Assembly: GCA_003694825.1 (NCBI GenBank) | Contig: RFJS01000130.1 | Span: 1-16,329, forward strand | DNA: 16,329 nt | DNA from: Verrucomicrobiota bacterium | GTDB lineage: Bacteria > Verrucomicrobiota > Verrucomicrobiia > Opitutales > Opitutaceae | Reading direction: 5' to 3' | In this document: piece after piece, positions 7,093 to 14,398 of the stretch | How the letters are laid out: the number at the start of each line of letters is the position of its first letter | Numbering within the stretch: position 1 is the first letter of the stretch | The notes under the pieces: model-generated | Told to the model about the DNA's origin: nothing | Database searches by the model: none | Seen by the model: the letters and a program-made list of their open reading frames with translations, nothing else | Translations under genes and position numbers: made by a program

Positions 7093-8285
7093 CCTCCCGC
7101 ACCCGCACCGTCTTTCTCAAGGAACTGCGCGAAACCTTCCGCGACAAGCGCGTCATCCTTAGCGTGATCGTCTCCCCGCTTCTGGTCACGCCGATGCTCA
7201 TGGTGGCGATGGGCTTTTTCGTGAGCCAGAAAGTCAAGGCCGACCGCGCCGAACACCTGCCCGTAGGCATCGTCGGGGCGGCCCATCTCCCGGGGCTCGA
7301 CGAGGCCCTCGGCGAAGTCGACACCCTCGAGGTCCGCCACTTCGACACCCGGGCCGAAGCCGAAAACGCCGTGCGCGAGCGCACCGTCCGCGCCGCCCTC
7401 GTGGTTCCGCCGCATTCGGCCACGCGCCTTCCGGCCGGCGAAAGCACCCGCGTGGAAATCCTCTTCGACGGAGCCAGCGACAAGTCCCGCAACGCCGAAT
7501 CCCGCCTCAAGGAAGTCGTGCGCAAAGTCGCCGAAGCCGAAGTGGACCGGCGCCTCGCCGCGCGCGGCATCGACCGCAACCTGCTCGAACCCATCAAAAC
7601 CGAATCGGTCAACCTCGCCTCCGAAGAGAAGGTCGGCGGCTTCATCCTCGGCACGATTCTCCCCTACATCGTGATCCTCACCGCGGCCTTCGGCGGCATG
7701 AATACCGCCTTCGACCTGTGTGCCGGCGAAAAGGAGCGCGGCACGATGGAGACGCTCCTCGTATCCCCGGCCTCGCGACACGAAATCATTCTCGGCAAGC
7801 TCGCGACGATCGGGGTGGTGAGCATCCTCTCGGCGCTGTGCGCCATCGCCGGGCTCGTGCTCGCCGTCCAGGGCGGGTTCTCGGCGGCCCGCTCGCTCAT
7901 GGGGACGGATCTCTCGATCGCCTACCCGGCAGTCGGGGCGATGCTGCTCATCGTGATCCCGCTGGCGCTGATGACCGCGGCGATTCTGCTCATCGTCTCC
8001 ACCGTCGCCCGCAACCAGAAGGAGGCCCAGGCCTATATCTTTCCCTTCATGATCGTGATCATGCTTCCGGCGGTGGTCTCGAGCGTCATGGGCCCGGAAG
8101 GCAGCTTCGCCCTCGCCTTCGTGCCGATTCTCAACACCGCAATCGTGATGAAACAGGTGCTCACCGGCGTGTTCGACCTCGCGTTCATCGCCACCGCCCT
8201 GGCCACCAGCGTGCTCTACGCGGTGATCCTTATGAAACTCGCGGTCAACCTCTTCGAACGCGAGAGCATCCTCTTCCGCAACTGA
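7089..8285 (+). CDS. natB: ABC-2 type permease, NatB type
   Basis: A 398-residue inner-membrane subunit partner of the preceding ATPase. The N-terminal cytoplasmic segment (TRTVFLKELRETFRDKR) leads to a first membrane helix at about 22-44, then a hydrophilic external domain of roughly 140 residues (45-183), then about six hydrophobic helices between 185 and 385. The cytoplasmic motif GEKERGTMETLLVSPASR (213-230) is characteristic of ABC-2 permeases of the NatB group and probably forms the coupling helix. The start at 7089 is set by the ATGA overlap with the ATPase; an in-frame extension back to 6735 lies wholly inside that gene. The stop codon sits in the ascending arm of a GC-rich hairpin. 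Confidence 0.9.
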   Translation: MTSRTRTVFLKELRETFRDKRVILSVIVSPLLVTPMLMVAMGFFVSQKVKADRAEHLPVGIVGAAHLPGLDEALGEVDTLEVRHFDTRAEAENAVRERTVRAALVVPPHSATRLPAGESTRVEILFDGASDKSRNAESRLKEVVRKVAEAEVDRRLAARGIDRNLLEPIKTESVNLASEEKVGGFILGTILPYIVILTAAFGGMNTAFDLCAGEKERGTMETLLVSPASRHEIILGKLATIGVVSILSALCAIAGLVLAVQGGFSAARSLMGTDLSIAYPAVGAMLLIVIPLALMTAAILLIVSTVARNQKEAQAYIFPFMIVIMLPAVVSSVMGPEGSFALAFVPILNTAIVMKQVLTGVFDLAFIATALATSVLYAVILMKLAVNLFERESILFRN

Positions 8286-8304
8286 CCCCGCGGCCCCCGG
8301 GGTC
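8284..8304 (+). terminator. Possible terminator hairpin after the ABC exporter
   Basis: GACCCCG (8284-8290) pairs perfectly with CGGGGTC (8298-8304) around a seven-base loop. It begins in the permease stop codon. No T-run follows, so it may be a weak or factor-assisted terminator, or only a processing stem. Confidence 0.4.
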
Positions 8305-8427
8305 CATCGTCCCCGCCACGGCCGCTCCCATCGCGCGGCCGCGAACTTTTGTGCGACTTTTCTGCAACCGCGCCCGACCTCCGCGGGTATTGCCGGGAAC
8401 ACGACCTGGAAAAAACACCGCCGCACC

Positions 8428-9429
8428 ATGAAGCCTTCTCTCTTCTCCCGATTCGCCATCATCGCCGCCACCGGCCTCCTCATCCCCCTCGCCGCGGCCG
8501 CGGCCACCGTCGAATCGCGATCCGAAACCTTCGACGTCGCGCCGGGCGGCGAACTCGTCGTCGACCTCCACCGCGGATCCATTCTCGTGCGCGGCGAGAG
8601 CGGGAACGCCGTGCGGGTCGACTTCACCCGCACGGTTTCCGACTCATCCAAAGCCCGCGAAGAGGACTACCTGAAAGCCACTCCGGTGACCATCGAACAG
8701 CGCGGCAACCGCGTCATCGTGCGGCAGACCGGCCGCGAACCCGGCGGCTGGGGCAAATGGTTCGGCGGCCGCAAAGTCGAGGCGACCTGCACCGTCGTCG
8801 TTCCCCCGCACTTCGACATCGTGGCGGACACCTCCGGCGGACGCATCGACATCCGCGACATCACCGGCACGGTCAGCGCCGACACTTCCGGTGGCGACAT
8901 CGAGTGCGTCAACATCAACGGCGACGTCCGCGTCGACACCTCCGGAGGCACCATCACCCTCGCCGACTGCCACGGCGAACTGAACGCCGACACCTCCGGT
9001 GGGGACATCCGCGTCGAAGCCTCCAGCGGTCCGCTCGAAGCCGACACCTCCGGTGGGGACATCCGCGTCACCCAACACACCGGCGAGGTCGACGCCGATA
9101 CTTCCGGCGGTTGGATCCAGCTCCGAGCCATCGAAGGCGACGTCAACGCCGCCACCTCCGGCGGCTCTATTCACGCCGAGCTGATCAATGCGCCGGTCGC
9201 CGGCTGCCGCCTCTCCACCTCCGGAGGCAGCATCGAACTCGTCGTCCCCGCCGATGCCGCCTTCACCATCGACGCCGCGACCTCGGGCGGCCACGTCACT
9301 ACGGAATTCGATGTGCCCGGGCACGATCCGAAAAACCGGACCTCCCTGCGCGGAGACATCAACGGCGGCGGCCCGCGCGTGCGTCTGCGCACCAGCGGGG
9401 GCGGCATCCGCATCCGTCCCCGGCACTGA
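8428..9429 (+). CDS. Secreted DUF4097-type repeat protein (predicted beta-helix)
   Basis: A 333-residue protein. It starts MKPSLFSRFAIIAATGLLIP, a signal peptide with likely cleavage around residue 26. Residues 27-130 form an N-terminal region containing GGELVVDLHRGSILVRGESG, as in DUF4097 proteins. From residue 134 the sequence DTSGG-x-I recurs at 134, 152, 170, 188, 206 and 224, exactly 18 residues apart, then ATSGG 242, STSGG 263, ATSGG 284 at 21-residue spacing, and a final TSGGG near 322. Such repeats are expected to stack as turns of a parallel beta-helix. Biochemical function is unknown; bacterial DUF4097 proteins are sometimes called putative adhesins. The 142-base upstream gap suggests its own promoter, but I see no convincing -35/-10 pair and no Shine-Dalgarno before the ATG. 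No catalytic residues are evident. Confidence 0.85.
   Translation: MKPSLFSRFAIIAATGLLIPLAAAAATVESRSETFDVAPGGELVVDLHRGSILVRGESGNAVRVDFTRTVSDSSKAREEDYLKATPVTIEQRGNRVIVRQTGREPGGWGKWFGGRKVEATCTVVVPPHFDIVADTSGGRIDIRDITGTVSADTSGGDIECVNINGDVRVDTSGGTITLADCHGELNADTSGGDIRVEASSGPLEADTSGGDIRVTQHTGEVDADTSGGWIQLRAIEGDVNAATSGGSIHAELINAPVAGCRLSTSGGSIELVVPADAAFTIDAATSGGHVTTEFDVPGHDPKNRTSLRGDINGGGPRVRLRTSGGGIRIRPRH
8827..9294 (+). repeat. Coding tandem repeat, 54-base period
   Basis: The codons for (D/A)TSGG recur at 8827, 8881, 8935, 8989, 9043, 9097 and 9151, all exactly 54 bases apart, then at 9214 and 9277 with 63-base spacing. Two neighbouring units are identical over about 30 bases (8986-9015 and 9040-9069), which points to recent duplication or gene conversion between units. 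The intervening codons vary, as expected for a protein repeat rather than a CRISPR or VNTR. Confidence 0.9.
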
Positions 9430-9496
9430 GCCGCATCCCGTCCCCGGCACCGGCGCCGGACGCTCACCCGTCCCCGCGTCCCCGTCCGCGGCCCCG
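9414..9496. repeat. C-rich direct repeats across the DUF4097 stop and mgtE leader
   Basis: The 13-base sequence CCGTCCCCGGCAC occurs at 9414-9426 and 9438-9450, flanking the DUF4097 stop codon. Further CGTCCCC-like runs follow to 9495. On the minus strand the segment 9467-9495 carries four runs of three or four G separated by loops of 8, 4 and 2 bases, so a G-quadruplex in the mgtE template strand is conceivable. The segment otherwise looks like low-complexity spacer. Confidence 0.45.
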
Positions 9497-9565
9497 GAAA
9501 ATTACCCGCGCCCTCGCCGCGCAAATCACTTTCCATTTCCCGGCGGGCGTGCTCACTTCCTGCGG

Positions 9566-10970
9566 GTGGATATTCAGGAAGATCGCAACATCCTGAGCGA
9601 ACACCCGCATGAGGAGATCGAGCGCCTCGTCCGGGCGCGGGATTTCGTGGGGTTGCGGCGCCTGTGCGAGAAACGCGAACCGTTCGAACTCGCCCACCTG
9701 CTCGAAGAACTCCCGCCCGAACAGAAGGCCGTCGCCTTCCGCATCCTCCCGCGCAACCTCGCGGCTGACGCCTTCGAATACCTCGACTTCGAGCAGCAGG
9801 AAGAGCTGCTGCGCTCGCTCGGCCTGAAAGAGGCCGCGCGCATCCTCGACGAAATGGCGCCGGACGACCGCACCGCCCTGCTCGAGGAGATGCCCGCCGC
9901 CATCCAGCAGCAGCTCCTCAACCTCCTCAACAAGGAGGAACGCGAAGTCGCCCGGCAGCTCCTCGGCTACGAAGAGGGCACCATCGGCCGTCTCATGACG
10001 ACCGACTTCCTCGCCCTCGACCCGGACATGACCGTCCGCGAGGCCCTCGACTACATCCGCCGCAACGGCGAGGACAAGGAGACGCTCAACGTCGTCTACG
10101 TCGTCGACAAGGACGGCACCCTCATCGACGGCATCCGCATCCGCAAACTCCTGCTCTCCGACCCTGACAAAAAAATCCGCGACGTCATCACCCACACGCT
10201 CGTTTCCCTCTTTGCCACCGATCCGGCCGAAAGCGCGGTCGAGGTTTTCAAGGAGACCGACCTCTACGCCCTTTCCGTCACCACCACCACCGGCAAACTC
10301 ATCGGCATCGTCACGCTCGACGACGTCCTCGACGTCGCCGAACAGCGCGCCACCGACGACATGCAGCAGGTCGGCGGCAGCGCCCGTCTCGAGGAACCCT
10401 ACCTCGAGCTGGGCGTCTGGCAGATGCTCCTCAAGCGCGGCCCGTGGCTGGTCAATCCTCTTCCTCGGCGGCATCCTCACCGCCCACGCCATGGCCTTCT
10501 TCGAGAAGGACATCGCCAGCGCGGCCGTGCTCGTCGTCTTTCTGCCGCTCATCATCGCCAGCGGCGGCAACTCCGGCTCCCAGGCCGCGACCCTCATCAT
10601 CCGCGCTCTCGCCGTCGGCGAAGTGAAGTTATCCGACTGGTTGCGCGTGTTTCGCCGCGAGGTCTTCAACGGCCTCGCCATCGGCACCACCCTCGGCCTC
10701 ATCGGCCTGGCCGTCGTGGCGATCGGGGCCCAGTTCAGCCCGATCTTCACCGAACACTGGCCCCTGGTGGCCTTGACCGTGTGCGTCGCGCTGATCGGCG
10801 TCGTGCTCTGGGGAAGCCTCGTCGGCAGCATGCTGCCCCTTCTCCTGAGCCGCATCGGCCTCGATCCGGCCTCCTCGAGCGCGCCCTTCGTCTCCACCTT
10901 CGTCGACGTCACCGGGATCATCATCTACTTCAACGTCGCCTCCCTGATCCTCGGCGGGACGCTTCTCTGA
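9566..10970 (+). pseudogene. mgtE: MgtE magnesium transporter, disrupted by a one-base frameshift near 10454
   Basis: From GTG 9566 the frame gives a full MgtE cytoplasmic half: the helical N domain (about 15-135, with LEELPPEQKAVAFRILP), two CBS domains (about 140-262; GTIGRLMTTDFLAL, NVVYVVDKDG, GKLIGIVTLDDVLDV) and the connecting helix ATDDMQQVGG. After KRGPWLV at residue 296 it turns to nonsense, while the next frame carries the five-helix membrane domain (ILFLGGILTAHAM, IIASGGNSGSQAATLI, PFVSTFVDVTGIIIYF) to the TGA at 10968-10970. Removing one A of the AA at 10454-10455 restores a 467-residue protein, the normal length. MgtE is a homodimeric Mg2+ channel gated by Mg2+ binding in the N and CBS domains. 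No ATG lies in frame before the conserved region, hence the GTG start; no Shine-Dalgarno is visible. As written, no channel pore would be made; a sequencing error is a serious alternative. Confidence 0.88.
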
Positions 10971-10974
10971 TCGC

Positions 10975-10990
10975 GTGCCGACCTCGGCAC
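10975..10990. terminator. Hairpin between convergent mgtE and xer genes
   Basis: GTGCCGA (10975-10981) and TCGGCAC (10984-10990) form a perfect seven-base inverted repeat with two bases between. It fills the 19-base gap between the mgtE stop and the convergent recombinase stop, the right place for a shared bidirectional terminator. No T-runs flank it, so intrinsic termination would be weak. Confidence 0.45.
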
Positions 10991-11928
10991 TACGCCCGCG
11001 GGTGCGCCTTGCGGTGGATGTCCTTGAGCCGGGCCACGGTCACGTGCGTGTAGACCTGCGTCGTGGCCAGGCTGGCGTGCCCCAGCAGATCCTGCACGAG
11101 GCGCAAATCCGCCCCGCGGTCGAGCAGGTGCGTGGCAAAGGAGTGCCGCAGCTTGTGCGGCGTCATGTCCATCGGCAGCCCGGCCAGCGCGAGATAGCGC
11201 TTGAGCATGCGCTGCACATCCCGCGGCGTCATCGGCGCGCCGCCCGCTCGCACCAGCACCGGATCCTCCCGCCCCGTCGCCGGCGCGAAGCACGCGCGCC
11301 ATTTCCTCAGCACCGCCGTCGCCACCTGGCCGAGCGGGCAGAGTCGCACCTTGTTCCCCTTTCCCGTGACCCGCGCCACCCCCTGCTCCAGGTCGAGCAT
11401 GCCCCAGGTCAGCGAACACAGCTCGCTGACCCGCAGGCCGCCGCCGTAGAGAATCTCCAGCGCGAGCCGGTCCCGCCACGCCACGAACGGCTCGATCTCG
11501 CCGTTGTCGAGCAGGCGCGTGGGCATCGCCAGAAGCTGATCGACCTGCCGCTCGGTCATAAACTTCGGCAGGGGCCGATCCGGCTTCGGCAGCACCAGCC
11601 CGGTGGCGGGATTCGTCCGGATCGCTCCCTCGCGCATCCAGAATTTGAAGAACGCCCGCAGCGCCGACATCCGATTGTGCACGGTGCGCCGCCCGAGCTT
11701 GCGCTGGCTCTCGATGAGGTAGTCGCGCAGATCGCGCGTGGTGATCTTCGCCAGGTCGCCCCGCCACCGGCCGGCCGCCTTCAGCCAGACGGCGAACTGC
11801 TCCACGCCATGCGTGTAGTTCCTCAGGGTATACGGCGAAAGGCGGCGCTCGCCGGCGAGATAGGCGACGAAGGGCGCCACCCACTCGGCGAAGATCTCGG
11901 CCGGATCCTGTTCGCCGCCCCGTTTCAT
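10990..11928 (-). CDS. xerC: Tyrosine recombinase, XerC/XerD type
   Basis: A 312-residue protein with an N-terminal SAM-like core-binding domain (about 12-105, containing LSPYTLRNYTHGVEQF) and a C-terminal catalytic domain. The catalytic set is complete: R166 in GGGLRVSEL, K190 in TGKGNK, H258 and R261 in HKLRH, H284 in LLGHAS, and nucleophile Y293 in TQVYTH. The length, and the lack of any phage or integron context, fit the housekeeping chromosome-dimer resolvase that acts at dif with FtsK. XerC and XerD cannot be separated without comparison, so the symbol is tentative. The ATG at 11928 lies four bases after the mazG stop, with GGGAG seven bases ahead, and an upstream in-frame start at 12012 would lie inside mazG. 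It is therefore the second gene of a mazG-xer unit. Confidence 0.88.
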   Translation of the reverse strand: MKRGGEQDPAEIFAEWVAPFVAYLAGERRLSPYTLRNYTHGVEQFAVWLKAAGRWRGDLAKITTRDLRDYLIESQRKLGRRTVHNRMSALRAFFKFWMREGAIRTNPATGLVLPKPDRPLPKFMTERQVDQLLAMPTRLLDNGEIEPFVAWRDRLALEILYGGGLRVSELCSLTWGMLDLEQGVARVTGKGNKVRLCPLGQVATAVLRKWRACFAPATGREDPVLVRAGGAPMTPRDVQRMLKRYLALAGLPMDMTPHKLRHSFATHLLDRGADLRLVQDLLGHASLATTQVYTHVTVARLKDIHRKAHPRA

Positions 11929-11932
11929 GGCC

Positions 11933-12631
11933 TCACTCCCGCTGCGCCTCGGCCGCCTCCACCACCCGCTGCGTATGCTCGCGCAGGGCCGACTCCGGAT
12001 CGATGCCCGCATGCCGGCAGGCAGCGGCGATCTCGAAGAGCCGCCGCCCCGCCTCCTCGGGCGTCAACCCGGCGGCCAGCGCCTGGATCCGTTCCGCGTC
12101 GACGAGGCCGCCCCGCGGGAGCGCATCCCGCTTGACGAGCTGCTTGTAGGCGTCGAGCGCACGCAGCAGCGCCGGCAGCAACCCCGGCATGGGCTTGACC
12201 AGCGGCGCCTTCTCGTCGGCCGGGACCGACTCGCCCCGACGCGCGGCGCGCTCGGCCTTTTCCGCGGCCTTGATCTGGTCCCACTGGCGGAGCACCTCTC
12301 CGCTGCTCGAAACCGTCGTCTCCCCGAAGACGTGCGGGTGCCGGCGCACGAGCTTGTCGCTGATGACGCGGGCCACGTCGTCGAAATCGAAGTGCCCGGC
12401 CTCGCTGGCCAACTGCGCGTGAAAGACGACCTGCAGCAGCACATCGCCCAGCTCCTCGCACATGTGCTCGAGGTCGCCGCGGTCCACCGCCTCGAGGAAC
12501 TCGCAGCATTCCTCGATCATGTAGGGCCGCAGCGAGGCATGCGTCTGCTCCCGGTCCCACGGGCATCCGTCCGGCGCCCGCAGGCGCGCCATGATCTCAC
12601 GCAGTCTCTGGATTTCACTCACGGCGGGCAT
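11933..12631 (-). CDS. mazG: Nucleoside triphosphate pyrophosphohydrolase MazG
   Basis: From ATG 12631 the protein has 232 residues and starts MPAVSEIQRLREIMARLRAP, the normal opening of the long two-domain MazG. DGCPWDREQTHASLRPYMIE leads into the metal-binding helices EECCE (40-44) and EELGD (59-63), which coordinate Mg2+ for hydrolysis of (d)NTPs to monophosphates and pyrophosphate. VRRHPHVFG is also a family hallmark. The second half (about 130-232) is alanine-rich, with the expected PGLLPALLRALDAYKQ segment and PESALREHTQR near the end. An upstream in-frame ATG at 12697 adds 22 residues of poor quality. MazG is cytosolic and clears damaged or excess nucleotides. It is divergent from trpC with 80 bases between the chosen starts, in which I saw no clear promoter. 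Confidence 0.9.
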   Translation of the reverse strand: MPAVSEIQRLREIMARLRAPDGCPWDREQTHASLRPYMIEECCEFLEAVDRGDLEHMCEELGDVLLQVVFHAQLASEAGHFDFDDVARVISDKLVRRHPHVFGETTVSSSGEVLRQWDQIKAAEKAERAARRGESVPADEKAPLVKPMPGLLPALLRALDAYKQLVKRDALPRGGLVDAERIQALAAGLTPEEAGRRLFEIAAACRHAGIDPESALREHTQRVVEAAEAQRE

Positions 12632-12711
12632 TGATGACGACCAACGCCGCGCCTGGCCATGCGTTTCCGCTTTTCGCCGCGCGGGCGATCGATTCAACTC
12701 GGCCGCGACCC

Positions 12712-13506
12712 ATGGACAAACTGACCGAAATCATGGCCGCCAAGCGCCGCGAGATCGCCGACCGCGTCCGCGACGTCACCGACGCCGAACTCGAGGCCCT
12801 CGTCGCCCGGGCCGCGCCCCGCCCCTCCTTCGCCGAAGCCCTCGCCCGCCCCGGCCGGCTCTCGGTCATCGCCGAGATGAAGCGCCGCTCCCCCTCGGCC
12901 GGCGACATCGCCGCCTCGGCCTCCGCCACGGAACAGGCCGCCCGCTACGCCGCCGCGGGCGCCGACGCCGTTTCCGTGCTCACGGACACGGCCTACTTCG
13001 GCGGCTCGCTCGACGACCTCGTCGGCGTCGTCGGGAGTTTTCGCGCCGCCGGCACCGCCGTCCCCTGCCTGCGGAAGGACTTCATGGTGCATCCCGTCCA
13101 GGTCATCGAAGCGCTGGAGGCCGGTGCCAGCGCCATCCTCATCATCGTGCGCGCCCTCACCGACGACGAGATCCGCGACCTCTTCTCCGCGGCCAACATC
13201 GTCGGCCTCGACGCGATTTTCGAGGTCCACAGCGAGTCCGAGATCGACCGCGCCCTCGCCGCCGGCGCCCGCATCATCGGCGTCAACAACCGCGACCTGG
13301 CCCGGTTCAAGACCGACCTCGCCCACTCCGAGCGCCTTATCCCCCGGATCCCTGACGGCGTGCTCGCGATCAGCGAAAGCGGCATCTTCACCGCGGCCGA
13401 CGCCGCCCGTGCCCGCGCCGCCGGCGCCGATGCCGTCCTCGTGGGCGAAGCCCTCATGCGCGCGGCCGATCCCGCGGCGCTGATCGCCGCCTTCCAGCAA
13501 GCCTGA
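12712..13506 (+). CDS. trpC: Indole-3-glycerol-phosphate synthase
   Basis: A 264-residue TIM-barrel enzyme of tryptophan synthesis that closes the ring of CdRP to indole-3-glycerol phosphate with loss of CO2. The active-site residues are visible: E55 and K57 in IAEMKRRSPS, K122 in LRKDF, E171 in IFEVHSE, N192 in GVNNRDL and the serine of SESG (221-224). The phosphate-binding end ADAVLVGEALM is also present. The start at ATG 12712 opens MDKLTEIMAAKRREI, the usual first helix; the frame stays open back to 12631, but those residues have no family likeness. No other trp gene lies in the window, so trpC is outside a classical trp operon here. The rsmA start codon follows its stop by one base, so the two are almost certainly co-transcribed. 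Confidence 0.93.
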   Translation: MDKLTEIMAAKRREIADRVRDVTDAELEALVARAAPRPSFAEALARPGRLSVIAEMKRRSPSAGDIAASASATEQAARYAAAGADAVSVLTDTAYFGGSLDDLVGVVGSFRAAGTAVPCLRKDFMVHPVQVIEALEAGASAILIIVRALTDDEIRDLFSAANIVGLDAIFEVHSESEIDRALAAGARIIGVNNRDLARFKTDLAHSERLIPRIPDGVLAISESGIFTAADAARARAAGADAVLVGEALMRAADPAALIAAFQQA

Positions 13507-13507
13507 C

Positions 13508-14359
13508 GTGTCCTCCGCCGACGGCATTCTCACGCCCAGCCAGACACGCGCCCTGCTCGAACGGCTCGGCCACCGTCCCCGGCGCCAGCTCGGCCAGAAC
13601 TTCCTCGTCGAGGGCAACATCGTGCGCAAGTCGCTCGAGCTCGCCGGCATCGGCCCCGGGGAACGGATCGTCGAGATCGGCCCCGGCCTCGGCACGCTCA
13701 CAGGCGCTCTGCTCGCCGCCGGCGCCAAAGTCTTCGCCATCGAGCGCGATCCCACCCTTGCCGCCCATCTGCGCGAGTCTCTCATCCCCCGCGCCGAGGG
13801 CCGGCTCCACCTCATCGAAGGCGACGCCGTGAAAACACCGCTTGCCGGCCTCGACCCTGCCGCGCCATTCAAGATCGTCGCCAACCTCCCCTACGCCATT
13901 TCCTCCCCCTGGATGGAGGCCGTGCTCGCCGGCCCCCTGCCGGAGCGCATGGTGCTCATGCTCCAGATCGAGGCCGCCCAGCGCTACACGGCGGTCCCCG
14001 GCACGAAAGCCTTCGGCGCCATCAGTGTGTTTCTCCAGGCCGCCTTCCGGACCGCTGGCTCCCACCGCGTCTCCCGGCACTGCTTCCACCCCGCGCCCGA
14101 AGTCGACTCGGTGCTGCTGCGCCTCGACCGGCTCGATGCCCCCGGCACGTTTTCCGCCGAGGGCCGGGACTTGATCCGCACGCTCTTCCAGCAGCGCCGC
14201 AAACAACTGGCCTCATCGCTGCGCCGGGCCGCCCCGGCGGTCGCCGCCGCCTGGCTGCCTCGCCTGCCTGCGCTCGGCATCCGGCCCGACGCCCGCGCCG
14301 AAGATGTTCCCGTGGAAGCGTGGATCGATCTCGACCGGACGCTCCGGAGTGGATCGTGA
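13508..14359 (+). CDS. rsmA: 16S rRNA adenine-N6 dimethyltransferase RsmA (KsgA)
   Basis: A 283-residue S-adenosylmethionine-dependent enzyme that dimethylates two adjacent adenines (A1518 and A1519 in E. coli) near the 3' end of 16S rRNA during late small-subunit assembly. Motifs in order: GQNFL (29-33), VEIGPGLGTLT (55-65) for SAM binding, ER (79-80), EGDA (104-107), the catalytic NLPY (126-129), MLQIEAAQR (151-159), and FHPAPEVDS (193-201). The C-terminal helical domain contains LFQQRRKQLASSLR. The start is GTG 13508, one base past the trpC stop, and gives a normal N-terminal length; no other start fits. The spacing implies translational coupling to trpC, an unusual partner functionally. 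It ends 39 bases before the stop of the convergent glycosidase-like gene. Confidence 0.94.
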   Translation: MSSADGILTPSQTRALLERLGHRPRRQLGQNFLVEGNIVRKSLELAGIGPGERIVEIGPGLGTLTGALLAAGAKVFAIERDPTLAAHLRESLIPRAEGRLHLIEGDAVKTPLAGLDPAAPFKIVANLPYAISSPWMEAVLAGPLPERMVLMLQIEAAQRYTAVPGTKAFGAISVFLQAAFRTAGSHRVSRHCFHPAPEVDSVLLRLDRLDAPGTFSAEGRDLIRTLFQQRRKQLASSLRRAAPAVAAAWLPRLPALGIRPDARAEDVPVEAWIDLDRTLRSGS

Positions 14360-14398
14360 CGCCCCGGCATGCGGCTGCACGCCTCCGTCCGCCGGGTC

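Noticed and set aside
6636..8651. Long minus-strand open frame (671 codons) opposite natA and natB
   Set aside because: Its product is a run of Asp/Glu/His/Arg/Gly without any family motif, the usual mirror of GC-rich coding. The plus-strand genes have complete motifs.
8827..9294. CRISPR-like regular spacing
   Set aside because: The 54-base period is in frame with a signal-peptide-bearing protein, the conserved part is short (DTSGG codons) and there are no palindromic repeats or cas genes.
10990..11928. Integrase of a mobile element
   Set aside because: The neighbours are housekeeping genes, with no attachment site, tRNA, transposase or phage genes; a chromosomal Xer recombinase is the simpler reading.
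12694..13884. Minus-strand open frame of 396 codons opposite trpC and rsmA
   Set aside because: Gly/Asp/Glu-rich shadow spanning two well-identified genes.
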